DNA of 64,000 nt from Melastoma dodecandrum (lineage: Eukaryota; Streptophyta; Magnoliopsida; Myrtales; Melastomataceae): contig JARUPY010000387.1 of the NCBI GenBank assembly GCA_029817715.1, positions 4,402,001 to 4,466,000 on the forward strand, in the 5' to 3' direction. The notes beneath the pieces are model-generated. The model was not told the origin of the DNA, searched no databases, and worked only from the letters and a program-made list of their open reading frames with translations. Of this stretch, positions 13,063 through 24,835 are shown piece after piece (the first letter of the stretch is position 1; every line of letters begins with the position of its first letter). The position numbers were made by a program, and so were the translations under genes.

Positions 13063-14222
13063 ATGTCTCCGCAGGTTGCCGAAATCCAGGTTGAGACTGT
13101 CTGCTTCCCTCCTTACGTCAACCCCCTGGAGTCGTCCAAGACCCTCTTCCTTGCCGGAGCTGGTAAGGAATAAAACCAATGATCTCGCGTCGATTGGGCG
13201 AAGTCTGGATCTAAGTGGGACGAAGGTGACATTCGTTTGCGCCTGCAGGGTTCAGGGGGATCGAGATCCCTGGGAAGTTCCTGAAGGTCACCGCAATTGG
13301 GTTCTACCTGGAGGACGGGGTGGTGCCGTTTCTAGCGGTTAAGTGGAAAGGGAAGGCAGCGGAGGAACTGACCGAGTCCGAGGAGTTCATCACCGACGTC
13401 ATCGCAGGTGGGGTCCCCTGTTCCTAAGGCTCCCCTGTCTTCCTCCCTGCCCCCCCCCCATCGTCGCCAAGGGTAGTCTGGTAATTTTCGGGAGACGAAA
13501 TTAGGCAAGACCAGTGTTGGGTTTTTCTCGGACTCGCTGACCTGGCACTTGCGGGATTCTCGTCGTTCATATTCGTTGATGCATTGAAACCTCACCCTGA
13601 GTCTTAATAGGTTACCTTTTACGTGATTTGCGACCCTGCGTTTATGGAGTTTGTTCAATGGAATTTGACCAGAATTCGGTATCTCAGAGTTTGTGTGATT
13701 TATACAGCTCCCTACGAGAGATTTCTGCGCGTGACGATGTTATTGCCGTTAACTGGCGTTCAGTACTCTGAGAAGGTGACAGAGAACTGCGTCGCGTACT
13801 GGAAATCCATTGGAAAGTACACCGACATGGAAGCCGCTGCAGTCATGGAGTTCCTTGAGACTTTCAAGGACAAGACTTTCGCTACTGGTGCGTCTATCCT
13901 CTTCACACAGTCGCCTGACGGATCGACCACGGTGAGCTGACCCTGTCACCTTCTCTTGCTGTGCGAGGTCCCGACTGGTTCTAGTCGAATAATAAATTCT
14001 CAGAGAATTAAAACGATGCAGATAGGTTTCACCAATGACAGGACCATCCCCGAGACAGGGAAAGCTGTGATTGCGAACAGGCAACTGTCGGATGCGATCC
14101 TGGCATCCGCAATTGGGTTGAAGGGGGTGTCGCCCGCGGCTCGGCAGAGCTTGGCCTCAAGGTTGTCGGGCCTCATGGGTGGAGGTTGTGAAGATGGGAA
14201 AGAAGGTGGAAATCGGAATTAA
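13063..14222 (+). CDS. CHI: Chalcone isomerase (chalcone-flavanone isomerase), type I
   Basis: Closes naringenin chalcone to the flavanone naringenin, the second committed step of flavonoid synthesis, at the cytosolic face of the ER. Four exons: 13063-13162, 13249-13407, 13708-13931, 14022-14222, all GT-AG with matching phase, giving 227 residues (family 220-240). The start [17 protein letters not shown] is the usual CHI N-terminus. Active-site residues fall exactly at the alfalfa CHI numbers: Arg36 (GFRGIE), Thr48 (FLKVTAIG), Tyr106 and Asn113 (QYSEKVTEN). Position 97 is Met and position 190 is Ser (ILASAIG), as in the type I enzymes of most plants, which use naringenin chalcone. Residue 191 is Ala where a bulkier side chain is usual. 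The frame is intact and the gene looks functional. A run of ten C lies in intron 2. Confidence 0.95.
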
Positions 14223-14490
14223 TGGCGAGGCCGGAGAGGCTGAGCCGGTTGTTGCTTAGCTGAAGGGGGAAAGTGTGCAGGTTGTCTGAATTTTGAAGAG
14301 TGAATGCTAATTGTGCTTCTAAAACTTCATCCTTCTGTTAGGAATAAATGTTATTTTGGATCTACCAATGTTTAAATTAAAATAAACTAATTATTTGCTA
14401 TTCGACATAAACAAGGTTTTACATGAATTTCATACATACACAACATATAAAGATGAACTCGATATTAGATATCTCCATATCGAGTAATTT

Positions 14491-14700
14491 ACGAATGTAT
14501 TTTGTAAAATTTTACGAGCTGTTTGTAAAGTATGAATGTCTTTGTAAACTTTTACGCGTCGTTTTGTAGAGTACGAATGTACTTTGTAAAATCTTACAAT
14601 CGTTTCGATGGCCTTTATAAAATCTTAGCTGTTTTGTAAAATACAAATTACCTTTATAAAATTTTAGGATTTTTTTCGTAAAATGTTTGTAAAGTAAAAA
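14491..14700. repeat. Degenerate tandem repeat, unit about 42-55 bp
   Basis: Successive units share ACGAATGTATTTTGTAAAAT-like sequence followed by TTTTACGAGCTGTTTGTAAAGT-like variants (CTTTGTAAACTTTTACGCG, ACTTTGTAAAATCTTACAAT, CCTTTATAAAATTTTAGGAT). About four to five diverged copies can be read. No gene is involved. Confidence 0.6.
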
Positions 14701-15411
14701 ACAGTAACATCCATTCCTTCAAGTGGGAATATGTATTTTTATATATTTTCTCATTATTAACTTTCATCTTATGCGAACATATTTATTTCAGAGGAAGAGA
14801 GCTACGTCTAACCTTCAATTGTTTTTGTACTGGTAAATTTGGAATATTATGAAAATTAGTAAATATACTGATAATTTATATCCAACCAAAATTAAATTTC
14901 TAAAATTCATCCTAATTTTAAGGATATTTTATTTTTTCAGAGACACAGAAAAACTATTTAACAATTTATTTTAAAAGTTGCTTTTAAATTAGAATTTTCG
15001 ACACCCTTGCAAAATGAAAAAAAATAATAAAAATAAAAATGCAGATTTCATCCTTGTTTCAAATGTCGGCATTGATGATCAATAAGGTCGTGGGTTGTTT
15101 TTTTTTTTTTAAAATAAAGTTTGGGTCACTCGATTATCACGTGACATCTTAGTAGAATAGGGATGAACATGAAACTTTTACCAACTAATCATGTTTAATA
15201 TTAATTAATCTCAATTGATTAAAAATTATTGGCACGCATCTCGATTTCGATACCAGAGATCACATAATCACACGTCGAAGCATGAGAATGTAAGTTAATT
15301 AAATTGTTTAATATGTTAAAAGTTTTTTGCCTAGTATTTGCCTTGCGATGGACCTGGTTGTCCCTCACGAGTCTTTACTTGATGGTTGACAAATTTGGGA
15401 AATCTTTCTTT

Positions 15412-15434
15412 TATATATATATATATATATATAT
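15412..15434. repeat. (TA)n microsatellite
   Basis: About eleven uninterrupted TA units. Confidence 0.95.
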
Positions 15435-15784
15435 CCCATTTTTTTTCTTTAGTTCTGAATTATGACATTATTCTGTATGGCCCAGTTATTTTAGGATTGA
15501 ATTTCAAAAAAGATTTTGCACTTCACAAAATGTATTTTAACAATCGCTTCAATTCACCGTATTCTTACTTTAACTATTTTTTTTTTCAAAATTCAAATAA
15601 AAATAAAATCAATGAACAATAAATTAATTTTTTAAAAAATAAATCACATTCATTAATAAGAAAATCCTACGATTACTTGGAGATTTTCGACAATAGGATC
15701 CAAGAAGATGTGTTATTGGAGAAGATGAGGGAACAAAGTCAAATAAAAAAGTAATACCAAGTATTAGGCAGTATCGTCAAATAC

Positions 15785-15787
<3 letters not shown>

Positions 15788-15826
<39 letters not shown>
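15788..15826. repeat. (TA)n microsatellite
   Basis: About nineteen uninterrupted TA units; likely to vary in length between individuals. Confidence 0.95.
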
Positions 15827-15829
<3 letters not shown>

Positions 15830-16699
15830 ATAAAATGAAGAACTAAAAGGAGGAAGAGGAAAATAAGAGAATACAATAAGGATAAGATAAATGGGAATTT
15901 CTAACTAATATTCATTCTCCATATACAATATGTATCCCAGTGATCTTACAATAGAAGTACAATTGTAACTTAAAGTTGAATAAATGATTATATACTAATA
16001 AAAGGTAAATGAGAGTCATAATGACATTCGCAATAAACATATAGATTGCTTTGTTCAATTCTCCGTACAGGAAAGAGATATTTATATCCATTTGCCGACT
16101 TCCCAGATTTGCTTGCTACTAGGGCAAACATAACTCGAATGGTTGAAATATTAAAGGTCTCGTATATTCCAAGCCACATTGTTGAGAGAATACGTGAGCA
16201 ACGAAATAGCATATAGTATTAATTTCGTTTAGTTCAATGCTGAATTACAAATTTTGTTAAAATTTTTAAGAAAAACTACTACTTTTGCATGATGCCGGCC
16301 GAGCAGCACATTACAAATAATTCCATGCTTTACTTTTGTTAATAAATTAAGTTTATTAAATTCTTTTACATAGTTTAGGAAAGGAAAAGTTTATCCAGTA
16401 AAAGTGAGATTGCAAGATGTATTCATACTTATTGTCGAAGATATTTTGTTTGAGTCGAATATTATGAAAAGTTGGCATAGGTTTTGTTCATTTGTGGGTA
16501 TTTCAAATATTACATAAATTATTTTAGTTTAATTTAATATTCTTTTATTTTGATCAATATGTTAATGGGACAATTGATAAATTAAAATACAACCAAATCC
16601 AACAATTTCGGTCAATTTATCGGAAGTATCGTATGACCAAACCAGTGCTCACCGTAATGCAAAGCAAACCTAAGAATGAGGTTATATTAAACATAATTG

Positions 16700-16900
16700 G
16701 GTGGGCCCAATAGGGGTTAAGGCCCCTCTCAATTATTTGGGCCAACGAAGGCCCACAAAAATTTTATGCTCGTTAGGCCCATAAAATATTTCCATATAAA
16801 TATCGGTCGACCGCAACTGAAAAATCATTTTCCGATGAGATAAAGCGAGATCGGGTAGTAAAGTCGGTGACGACCGCCGGAGGCACATCCAAAAACCCTA
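16700..16900 (+). promoter_or_regulatory. Prp3/RDM16 promoter: site II cluster, TATA box and telo-box
   Basis: Four to five TGGGCC/GGCCCA elements lie between 16702 and 16790 (GTGGGCCCAAT, TTGGGCCAACGAAGGCCCAC, TTAGGCCCATAA). A TATAAATA sits at 16795-16802 and the telo-box AAACCCTA at 16893-16900, just before the ATG at 16904. Site II plus telo-box is the classic pairing in plant genes for ribosome, splicing and other growth-linked functions. Confidence 0.75.
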
Positions 16901-16903
16901 GAA

Positions 16904-19900
16904 ATGGACAAGCCCTCGACGAAGCACTCCTCCGCCAGGGACGACCGCCATCACAAGGACCGCCACCGCGACTCCTCCGACGGCCACCATCGGTCCTCCC
17001 GAGAAGACGGGAACCGCCACTACCATCGCCATAGCGAACGAGATTCCGAGGAGCACCGCCGATCCTCCCGACGCCGCGAGAAATCGGAGGAAGGGAGGGA
17101 GAAGTTCTACGATCCTCCGCACGAGGAGAGGGAGTCGAGGAGGGAGAAGAGGAAGGAGAGGGAGAGGAGCGAGGAGGAGTGGAGTGGTAGGGTTGCGGTG
17201 GAGGATGGTGATAGAAAGGAGAGGCGGAGAAGATTTGAGGATGAGAATGGACATTATGAGGATAAGCAGGAGGATAGTAAGAAAAAGAAGGAGAAGAGGC
17301 GGAGGTTTGAGGGTGCAGATAATGTTGATTCGAAGAATGCGGATGTTAGGGTAGAGGTTAAGGAGGAATCCAATGGGGAAATGATCGCCGCAAATAATGT
17401 CAGTGTAATTTATGTTTATCTCCTTGCTTGGTATTCTCTACGTGTAGCACTAGTAGTTATCGTTTTTGCTAATGGGAGTGATTCTGGATTGCGATGCCTC
17501 AGTTAACTTAGAATACCTAGTATTAAGTTGGTGCTTCTGTGATCTTCTGTCTAACTTATAAAGTGCTTTTGCATGCCTACTTTACATAGCTTCTATAACA
17601 TAAGCCTTCCTGCCTAGATGTTTTTCCATTAATTATGCTATATTGTTGTCGAATTGTTCCATTTGACCATTAGCTTATGTGGTTATGCCTTTCTTTGCTG
17701 AAGAACTATTTAATGGATGGAATCATGTATTTATTTTTGGTTATTTGCCTGTTTTTTCTGTAAGCGGTTATTTGCCTTTTGCGCTCATACAAATAGTGTT
17801 GTGCCATTGGTTTGCTGTTTTTCTGGTTTTTTCCAGAAGAAGATCCTTCCACCTGTCTATTGACTACTTCTGTGTTCCCAAGCAGGGTGATTTTCGGGAC
17901 TTTACTCCAATGACATCAAAGAATGTCCGTACTATGGCTCCTTCTCTTCTCGATCCCACCAAGGTATCTTCAATTTTTACTACCAATGAAAATAAGGGCA
18001 GTATTGCCGGATCTCATGAGGTTCCTGGAAAACCTAGTACAGATGGGGCAACTTCATTCGCTGGAAAAACTGCAAGTTTGTCTCTTGATGCTTTAGCTAA
18101 AGCTAAGAAAGCCTTACAGATGAAGAAAGAAATATCAGAAAAGTTGAAGAAAATCCCCTTGGTAAGTACAGCTGATCAAGGCAAGGCCCTTCTTGCTGTT
18201 GATGCCAAATATTTGGTGGCTGCTTTTTTCTTGGTTGGCACTGATCATTTCTTTCTTATGCAGCTTAGCAAAAGTTCCAGTACAGCTGTTGATAGTTCCC
18301 TGGTTTCTGATAAGTCTAGTAATATCGAGGTTAAACCACTGTCAGCTGAATCCTCTGCGAAGCCTACTGTTAGTGGCGTACCAACTGCAGTTGGTGTAGT
18401 TAGTGTGCCCAACTATGAAGCAGTGAAACGTGCTCAAGAGCTTGCTGCGAAAATGGGCTTTCGCCAGGATCCACAGTTTGCTCCTCTTATAAACTTGTTT
18501 CCAGGTCAACCGGGGGCCGAAATTGTCTTGCCGCAGAAGCCGACTAAAGCGCCGGTTCTTCGTTTGGATGCACTGGGACGAGAGATTGATGAACATGGCA
18601 ATGTGGTGAACATTGCCAAACCGAGTAATCTCAGTACTTTAAAGGTTTGTTGATTCAAGCAGCAATTTCTCCAGGTTATTTACTTTAAGTTGTTGCCCTT
18701 TTTGTTGACACTGGGATCACTGTTCATTTGTAGGTCAATATCAACAAGCAGAAGAAGGATGCTTTTCAAATTCTTAAACCTGAACTTGATACTGATCCAG
18801 AAACCAATCCTCACTTTGATGCTCATATGGGTATTAACAAATCCAAACTTCTGAGACCAAAGAGGATGACTTTTCAGTTTGTGGAAGAAGGAAAATGGTC
18901 AAAAGAGGCAGAAATACTGAAATTGAAGGTGCAGTCTCTCTTTTTACCTTATGGTTTAGGCCTTAGGGTCATTGTTTCTACAGATTCAATGAGCTAACTC
19001 TTAATTTTGTTTTAGAGTCAATTTGGAGCAGCGAGAGCAAAGGAGCAGAAAGCAAAGCAAGCCCAGTTGGCCAAGGCTAAAGCTGCACCTGATATAAATC
19101 CCAACCTGATTGAGGTTTCAGAGAGGATAATTACCAAAGAGAAGCCTAAGGATACGATACCTGAATCTGAATGGTGGTGAGTTTACCTTTTGTTGAATAG
19201 TAAAGTGATGCTTTTAGTAATTTACTTTTTGAGGTTTGAGTACTTTCTCTGGAGTTGTTTTCTGTTTCTTTCACATGTAGAAAATTTTATTGGTCTGAAT
19301 GTGTGTTGAAGGCTGCGGTATTGTTTTCTTGTGGAGAAGGATTGAGATGATGAAATGAGACAGATGATGTTTCTGCCCAGTGCTTTTAGCGTTGGATTAT
19401 CTTACGTCTTTCTGGGCTTTACTATGTGACCTGAACTTCAGATGGGAGGTCCTTTGAGTTCCACTTCTACCCCGAAGGGTTTCTCTGAAGTTGTTAATTT
19501 CACAAAACTGTTAATTTTGATCTTAGGGTTTTGGGTTTAGTACTTCAGTGTATGTTCCCACTTCATGAGCTGAGATACATGCTGTACTCCTCATATCAAG
19601 TATATGGTGTCCCTGGATACATGCGATGCAGCTTGTCAAAATTGGGATGGAGATCCGATTTCTCGTATCAGTTATTTATGGCATTTTTTGTTTCAGAAGC
19701 ATTTGTATACATTCATGTGGTGTTTATAAAACTATCTGTCTAAATATGCCAATTGTATTCATTTATTTGTTATTGAATTGATTGTTTTCAGGGATCTGCC
19801 TCTTCTCCGAGATGGTACTTATGGAGAAGTAATCGACGGTTCCCTCCCTGACGATAAATTGAAGTCGGACAAGATTAACTTTTATGTGGAGCACCCTCGT

Positions 19901-20671
19901 CCCATTGAGCCCCCTGCTGAGCCTGCACCTCCTCCACCTCAGCCCCTCAAGTTAACAAAGAAGGAGCAAAAGAAACTTCGAACACAGCGGCGATTGGCTA
20001 GGGAAAAGGAAAGGCAGGAGATGATACGGCAAGGCTTGTTAGAACCACCAAAACCGAAGGTCAAGATGAGTAACTTGATGAAGGTTTTGGGTAGTGAAGC
20101 AACACAAGACCCCACTCGGCTTGAAAGAGAAATCCGGGCTGCGGCAGTGGAGCGCGAACAAGCTCATGTTGACCGTAATATTGCCCGTAAGCTTACTCCT
20201 GCTGAGCGACGGGAGAAGAAAGAAAGGAAGCTCTTTGAGGACACTAGTACTCTTGAGACCATTGTTTCTGTTTACAAGATTAATGACCTCTCACACAAGC
20301 AGACCCGTTTCAAAGTCGATGTTAATGCTCAGGAGAACAGGTTGACGGGATGTGTGGTCATATCAGATGGCATAACTGTCGTGGTGGTCGAAGGTGGAAG
20401 CAAATCCATCAAGAGATATGGCAAGCTGATGCTTAATCGTATTAACTGGGCTGCTGCTGTGAATGATGGTGAGGAAGAGGAAGATGATAGAGAGGATAAA
20501 CCTCCAAACAAGTGTCTGTTGGTTTGGCAAGGAAGTGTCGCGAAACCGAGCTTCAATAGGTTCAATGTTCACGAGTGTATCACCGAGGCAGCAGCCAGAA
20601 AGGTCTTCTCAGATGCTGGTGTTGGTCATTACTGGGACCTGGCCGTCAACTTCTCCGACGATCAGATATGA
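16904..20671 (+). CDS. RDM16: U4/U6 small nuclear ribonucleoprotein Prp3 (RDM16 orthologue)
   Basis: Component of the U4/U6-U5 tri-snRNP needed for pre-mRNA splicing in the nucleus; the Arabidopsis protein RDM16 also affects RNA-directed DNA methylation. Exons: 16904-17398, 17886-18161, 18264-18644, 18734-18928, 19016-19176, 19792-20671, giving about 795 residues (RDM16 is about 786). The first exon encodes a very charged Arg/His/Asp/Ser-rich tail (DDRHHKDRHRDSSDGHHRSS). The middle contains the Prp3 core (VPNYEAVKRAQELAAKMGFR, PFDAHMGINK-like PHFDAHMGINKSKLLRPKRM, DLPLLRDGTYGEV). The C-terminal part is the DUF1115-type domain that binds U4/U6 (ending VFSDAGVGHYWDLAVNFSDD). The first donor is ambiguous: an alternative GT at 17405 would add two codons in phase. 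The 487-base first intron keeps no useful frame. Confidence 0.95.
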
Positions 20672-22330
20672 ACTCAACATCTGAGTATCCCCATCCTTGA
20701 TGGTGATATCATTCGATGAGCTGGTGTGAGACCTTTTTGGGGCATCGCGGTTGTGCGGGAATTCGTAAGGTAATCCTGATCAGAGCTGGCTGTATGAACT
20801 CCTTTGGTACCTATTGAAACTATCCCCTTTCTACCCATACTTTGGATTGCTGTGGGGAATAGTGGCTTTCCAACCTATGCCTTTATGACCTTGTTACTTG
20901 CATATGTTAGAAGACTCCCTTTTTATCATGTAACTGTGACCTTCCTTTAGTGTCTTTCTGGATTTCTGGACCGCTGCTGCTCTTTTTCTGCTCTTGCCAA
21001 TCATTCTATGCTGTTATTGGGTAAATAAGTTTGTCTTTCAAAATGTTTGTTACTGTGCCTATATGGCCGTTTATATCTGCTTGTTTCGTGTCCACTGCCA
21101 CCTTTTCAGGTTGATTGGCCATAAAGACTTGAGTAGTTTGCTTGTGCACGTAGATTTGACCCCAAAATATTGCCATTGCCCATCCATCTCAGTCCGAAGA
21201 TTTCGGACACCGCCACATGCCAGATTGCTGGTAAAGTAGTTTCACTGCTGCACCATGTTCTTTTTAGGTCTATCAGGTGTAAGACTTTTTCTATTATGCA
21301 TTGTATAGGCAGGTGAGTGTTAGCTTGCAGTTTGGTAAATGGAGTGGGAGTGGCCCTGTCTAACATTGAACTAGAAATTATCACCACAGGCACAAGTCAC
21401 CTCCCCAATCTTTTTTGAAAATTTAGGCTTATCACCTTTGTTCGTTTCCTCTTTGGCTGTTACTAACTTTCCCTTTTCCCATGAACTTAAAACAACACCA
21501 GCTGCATGTATCCACATCTTTTTTTATTATTCATTCTTTACTCTACCCCCCCCACCCCAACACACACACACACACAAAAATGTGTTTGGTGTAGTGTTGA
21601 TGACGAAACCATGGCTGGCACAATTTTTGCAACAAACTTTTTTCTCTTTGCTGGTTATTGATTGTCTTACCGGAATTGGAAAAGGGGAAGTCTACGGAAT
21701 ACTCCGGAGGTTAAGAAGGCTGGGATGTCTATCGAGAGCATTCGCTGACAAGAACAATTACATTCACGTCGGTTCACGTGGTAAATTAAGGTTGATGTGA
21801 ACGTAGTTCGCCCTGGAGGAGGACAATTGAAGTGCGTCATGGCGGTTAAGTTCAAATCAATTACAAGCTTCTACTGAAAAAATGGGCAAAAGGAAGAAGC
21901 AAGAAGAGGCATTGGTGGGAACCCGTGTGCCTTTGCCTAAACAGTTGATCAACACCTCACCTACCCTCACAATGAGGAACGCACTCTCCTTAGAGAAACA
22001 AATCCTCACGAAGGTTAAACCCCCCTTCCGCTTTAAGACCCAGTTCGCCACATGTCACCTTCCGACTAGGAAAAACTAGGGCAGGAAGGCGTGTTAATTA
22101 GGAAGTGTTGGTCACCCTCCCTCCGTTCCCAAGTACACACCCCCCAACAAATTACCCAAAGCGAAATAGGAAAATTAATTAATTAATTATAATCACATCA
22201 TAAGCACACCCCCCCCCGGAGGAGAAATGCCGATTAAAATTTTTCCTATCTGTTTTCGGTGAAGTACCTACCAAACCATACGATGTATTCAAACTTATAT
22301 ACCCCTCCACCTCCGCCTCTGGGCGTTTGC
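20672..22330. other. Spacer: Prp3 3' region, then ABCG promoter
   Basis: No gene seen. The first several hundred bases are probably the Prp3 3' untranslated region. Short C and CA repeats occur near 21545-21580, a C run at 22207-22217, and an AATT-rich patch near 22172-22190. The frame 21882-22079 has no recognisable domain. Confidence 0.5.
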
Positions 22331-22340
22331 ATATATAAAA
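22331..22340 (+). promoter_or_regulatory. TATA box of the ABCG transporter gene
   Basis: ATATATAAAA followed by CCTCCCACA, about 240 bases upstream of the ATG at 22583. This predicts transcription starting near 22365-22375 and a leader of about 210 bases. Confidence 0.65.
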
Positions 22341-22582
22341 CCTCCCACATCCTTCCTACTAACAACACACACCAAACCCAAACACCACAAAGCGACCCCG
22401 TTTTTGGGTGGCAACAAGTCAAATCCTATCACGTCTCTCAAACCCGGTAGAAGGCGTGAAATGGAATTCCCTCCTTTTTTACGCCGTCCACTTTACCTCC
22501 TCCCGCTGTAACTAACTCCGCCCTCTTTCTCTCCCCCTCGTCGGAATTCAGTTACGAACGCCGCCCTCAGCTCCCCACGAGG

Positions 22583-24835
22583 ATGCCGCTCTTCGGAAAG
22601 AAGTCCCCCACCGTGGACACGGACATCGCCAGCCTCTCATGCCCTCCTGCGAACCCGTCCCCTACCCTCGGGATGCTCCTCAAGCGTGTCGGCGACGTCC
22701 GCAAGGCCACCACCGGCGACAGCATGGACACTCCCCTCCACCATTCCTCTGTCTTGGATGTTAGCGACCTTGGGTCTGGGGATCTGCCTCGTGCCCTCCC
22801 CTTCGTGCTTCAGTTTAATAACCTCACCTACAGTGTGAAGGTCCGGAGGAAGGTTTTGCTCCCGGCGATGCTCCCTTGGACCCGTAGTATGCAAGGGCCG
22901 ACATCTGTCTCGGAGCCGGCTGCTGTTGGAGAGAGTCTCTTCACGAGGACAAAGGTATTGCTTGATGATATATCGGGAGAGGCGAGGGATGGAGAGATTC
23001 TGGCAGTGCTTGGTGCTAGCGGATCCGGGAAGTCCACGTTGGTGGACGCACTCGCGAATAGGATCTCCAAAGGGAGCCTCAGGGGGGCGGTGACGCTCAA
23101 CGGAGAGGTGTTGGAGTCGAGGATGCTGAAGGCGATTTCGGCTTACGTGATGCAGGATGATTTGCTGTTCCCGATGCTTACGGTCGAGGAGACGCTGATG
23201 TTTGCGGCTGAGTTCCGTCTCCCCCGGTCGCTGTCAAGGTCGAAGAAGAAGCTCCGTGTGCAGGCGTTGATCGATCAGTTAGGGCTGAGGAACGCGGCGA
23301 ACACGGTGATCGGCGACGAAGGCCACCGTGGAGTCTCCGGTGGGGAGCGCCGCAGGGTCTCCATCGGTATCGACATCGTCCACGACCCGATCGTGCTCTT
23401 CCTTGATGAGCCTACCTCGGGGCTCGACTCCACCAGTGCGTTCATGGTCGTGAAGGTCCTCCAAAAGATCGCTCAGAGCGGAAGCATCGTGGTCATGACG
23501 GTGCACCAGCCGAGCTACCGTATCCTTGGCCTGCTTGACCGTCTCCTTTTCTTGTCCCGCGGACAGACAGTCTACAGAGGCTCTCCAGCCAACTTGCCTT
23601 CGTTCTTTGCTGAGTTTGGCCACCCAATCCCTGAGAATGAGAACCGCACCGAGTTTGCCCTCGATTTGATCCGTGAGCTCGAGGGCTCCCCAGGGGGAGT
23701 CAGAAGCCTGGTGGAATTCAACAAGTCGTGGCAAACAACCAAGAACAACGACAGCCGCACCGAGCCAGTTCGGGCTGCCGGCCTCTCCCTCAAGGAGGCA
23801 ATCAGCGCGAGCATCTCCCGGGGTAAGCTTGTTTCTGGTGCCGCCGCCGCTGCAAGCGACAGCCGCAACGGCCCATCCCCCTTGGTTCCCACCTTTGCAA
23901 ATCCGTTCTGGACAGAGATGGTCGTCTTATCAAAGCGCTCGTTTATGAACTCCCGCCGCATGCCTGAACTCTTTGGCATCCGACTCGGGGCGGTCCTCGT
24001 GACCGGGTTCATCCTCGCAACCATGTTCTGGAGGCTTGACAACTCCCCCAAAGGTGTCCAGGAACGTCTCGGGTTCTTCGCCTTCGCCATGTCCACGACC
24101 TTCTACACCTGCGCGGATGCCCTCCCGGTCTTCCTCCAGGAACGCTACATCTTCATGCGTGAGACGGCCTACAACGCGTACCGCCGCTGGTCCTACGTGC
24201 TCTCTCACTCCCTCGTCGCCCTTCCTGCCCTAATATTCCTCTCCCTCGCGTTCTCCACCACCACCTTCTTCGCGGTGGGACTCGACGGAGGCCTCTCGGG
24301 CTTCGCCTTCTACTGCCTGATAATGCTCGCGTCCTTCTGGTCGGGGAGCTCCTTCGTGACCTTCCTCTCGGGGGTCGTGCCCCACGTGATGCTCGGGTAC
24401 ACCATCGTGGTCGCAATCCTCGCCTACTTCCTCCTCTTCAGTGGGTTCTTCATAACCCGAGACAGAATCCCGCCCTACTGGATATGGTTCCACTACCTAT
24501 CCCTGGTGAAGTACCCTTACGAGGGGGTACTCCAGAACGAGTTCCAGGACCCTACAAAGTGCTTTGTAAGCGGGGTTCAGATATTCGACAACACCCCATT
24601 AGGGCAAGTCCCGATGGGGTTGAAGGTGAGGCTGCTACAGACGATAAGCAGCACCCTGGGGATGAAGATAACGAGCACGACCTGCCTGACGACGGGGAGG
24701 GACATACTGAGGCAGCAAGGGGTGACGGATCTGGGCAAGTGGAGCTGCCTGTGGGTGACGGTGGCCTGGGGTTTCCTGTTCAGGATACTCTTCTACTTCT
24801 CCCTGTTGCTGGGCAGCAAGAACAAGCGCAGGTGA
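22583..24835 (+). CDS. ABCG: ABC transporter G family half-size protein (ABCG1/2/6/16/20 clade)
   Basis: Intronless gene of 750 residues. Half-size ABCG proteins dimerise in the plasma membrane and export lipids or lipid-like monomers. The Arabidopsis clade with ABCG1, 2, 6, 16 and 20 is needed for suberin and pollen-wall barriers. The layout is nucleotide-binding domain first, then the membrane domain. Walker [10 protein letters not shown] is at 144-152, the Q-loop segment [19 protein letters not shown] near 187-205, the ABC signature [10 protein letters not shown] at 251-260, Walker [15 protein letters not shown] at 270-283, and the H-loop TVHQPS follows. Six hydrophobic spans run from about residue 465 to the C-terminus, with the extracellular loop before the last one holding conserved Cys residues. 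It ends GSKNKRR. Third positions are strongly G/C rich, which creates long meaningless antisense frames. Clade assignment is good; substrate is inference. Confidence 0.93.
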   Translation: MPLFGKKSPTVDTDIASLSCPPANPSPTLGMLLKRVGDVRKATTGDSMDTPLHHSSVLDVSDLGSGDLPRALPFVLQFNNLTYSVKVRRKVLLPAMLPWTRSMQGPTSVSEPAAVGESLFTRTKVLLDDISGEARDGEILAVLGASGSGKSTLVDALANRISKGSLRGAVTLNGEVLESRMLKAISAYVMQDDLLFPMLTVEETLMFAAEFRLPRSLSRSKKKLRVQALIDQLGLRNAANTVIGDEGHRGVSGGERRRVSIGIDIVHDPIVLFLDEPTSGLDSTSAFMVVKVLQKIAQSGSIVVMTVHQPSYRILGLLDRLLFLSRGQTVYRGSPANLPSFFAEFGHPIPENENRTEFALDLIRELEGSPGGVRSLVEFNKSWQTTKNNDSRTEPVRAAGLSLKEAISASISRGKLVSGAAAAASDSRNGPSPLVPTFANPFWTEMVVLSKRSFMNSRRMPELFGIRLGAVLVTGFILATMFWRLDNSPKGVQERLGFFAFAMSTTFYTCADALPVFLQERYIFMRETAYNAYRRWSYVLSHSLVALPALIFLSLAFSTTTFFAVGLDGGLSGFAFYCLIMLASFWSGSSFVTFLSGVVPHVMLGYTIVVAILAYFLLFSGFFITRDRIPPYWIWFHYLSLVKYPYEGVLQNEFQDPTKCFVSGVQIFDNTPLGQVPMGLKVRLLQTISSTLGMKITSTTCLTTGRDILRQQGVTDLGKWSCLWVTVAWGFLFRILFYFSLLLGSKNKRR

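Larger units (their letters stand above)
14223..16690. other. AT-rich spacer between CHI and Prp3
   Basis: CHI 3' region, then AT-rich DNA with a degenerate tandem repeat (14491-14700) and two TA microsatellites. The 74-codon minus frame at 15988-16212 shows no domain I can name. A frame at 15386-15622 merely reads through a TA repeat. No gene is supported. Confidence 0.5.

Noticed and set aside
15386..15622. 78-codon plus-strand frame
   Set aside because: It runs through a TA microsatellite and AT-rich DNA and has no domain.
17399..17885. Hydrophobic frame joined to the Prp3 middle exon
   Set aside because: It lies in the first intron; splicing from 17398 to 17886 keeps phase and gives the expected Prp3 sequence.
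23279..24493. Long minus-strand open frames (up to 174 codons) inside the ABCG gene
   Set aside because: They mirror the G/C-rich third positions of the plus-strand ABCG frame and encode no recognisable domain.
13063..24835. A flavonoid or lipid biosynthetic gene cluster around CHI and the ABCG transporter
   Set aside because: The neighbours (Prp3, RS2Z, PP2C) are unrelated, and the CHI-ABCG closeness is better explained by old synteny.
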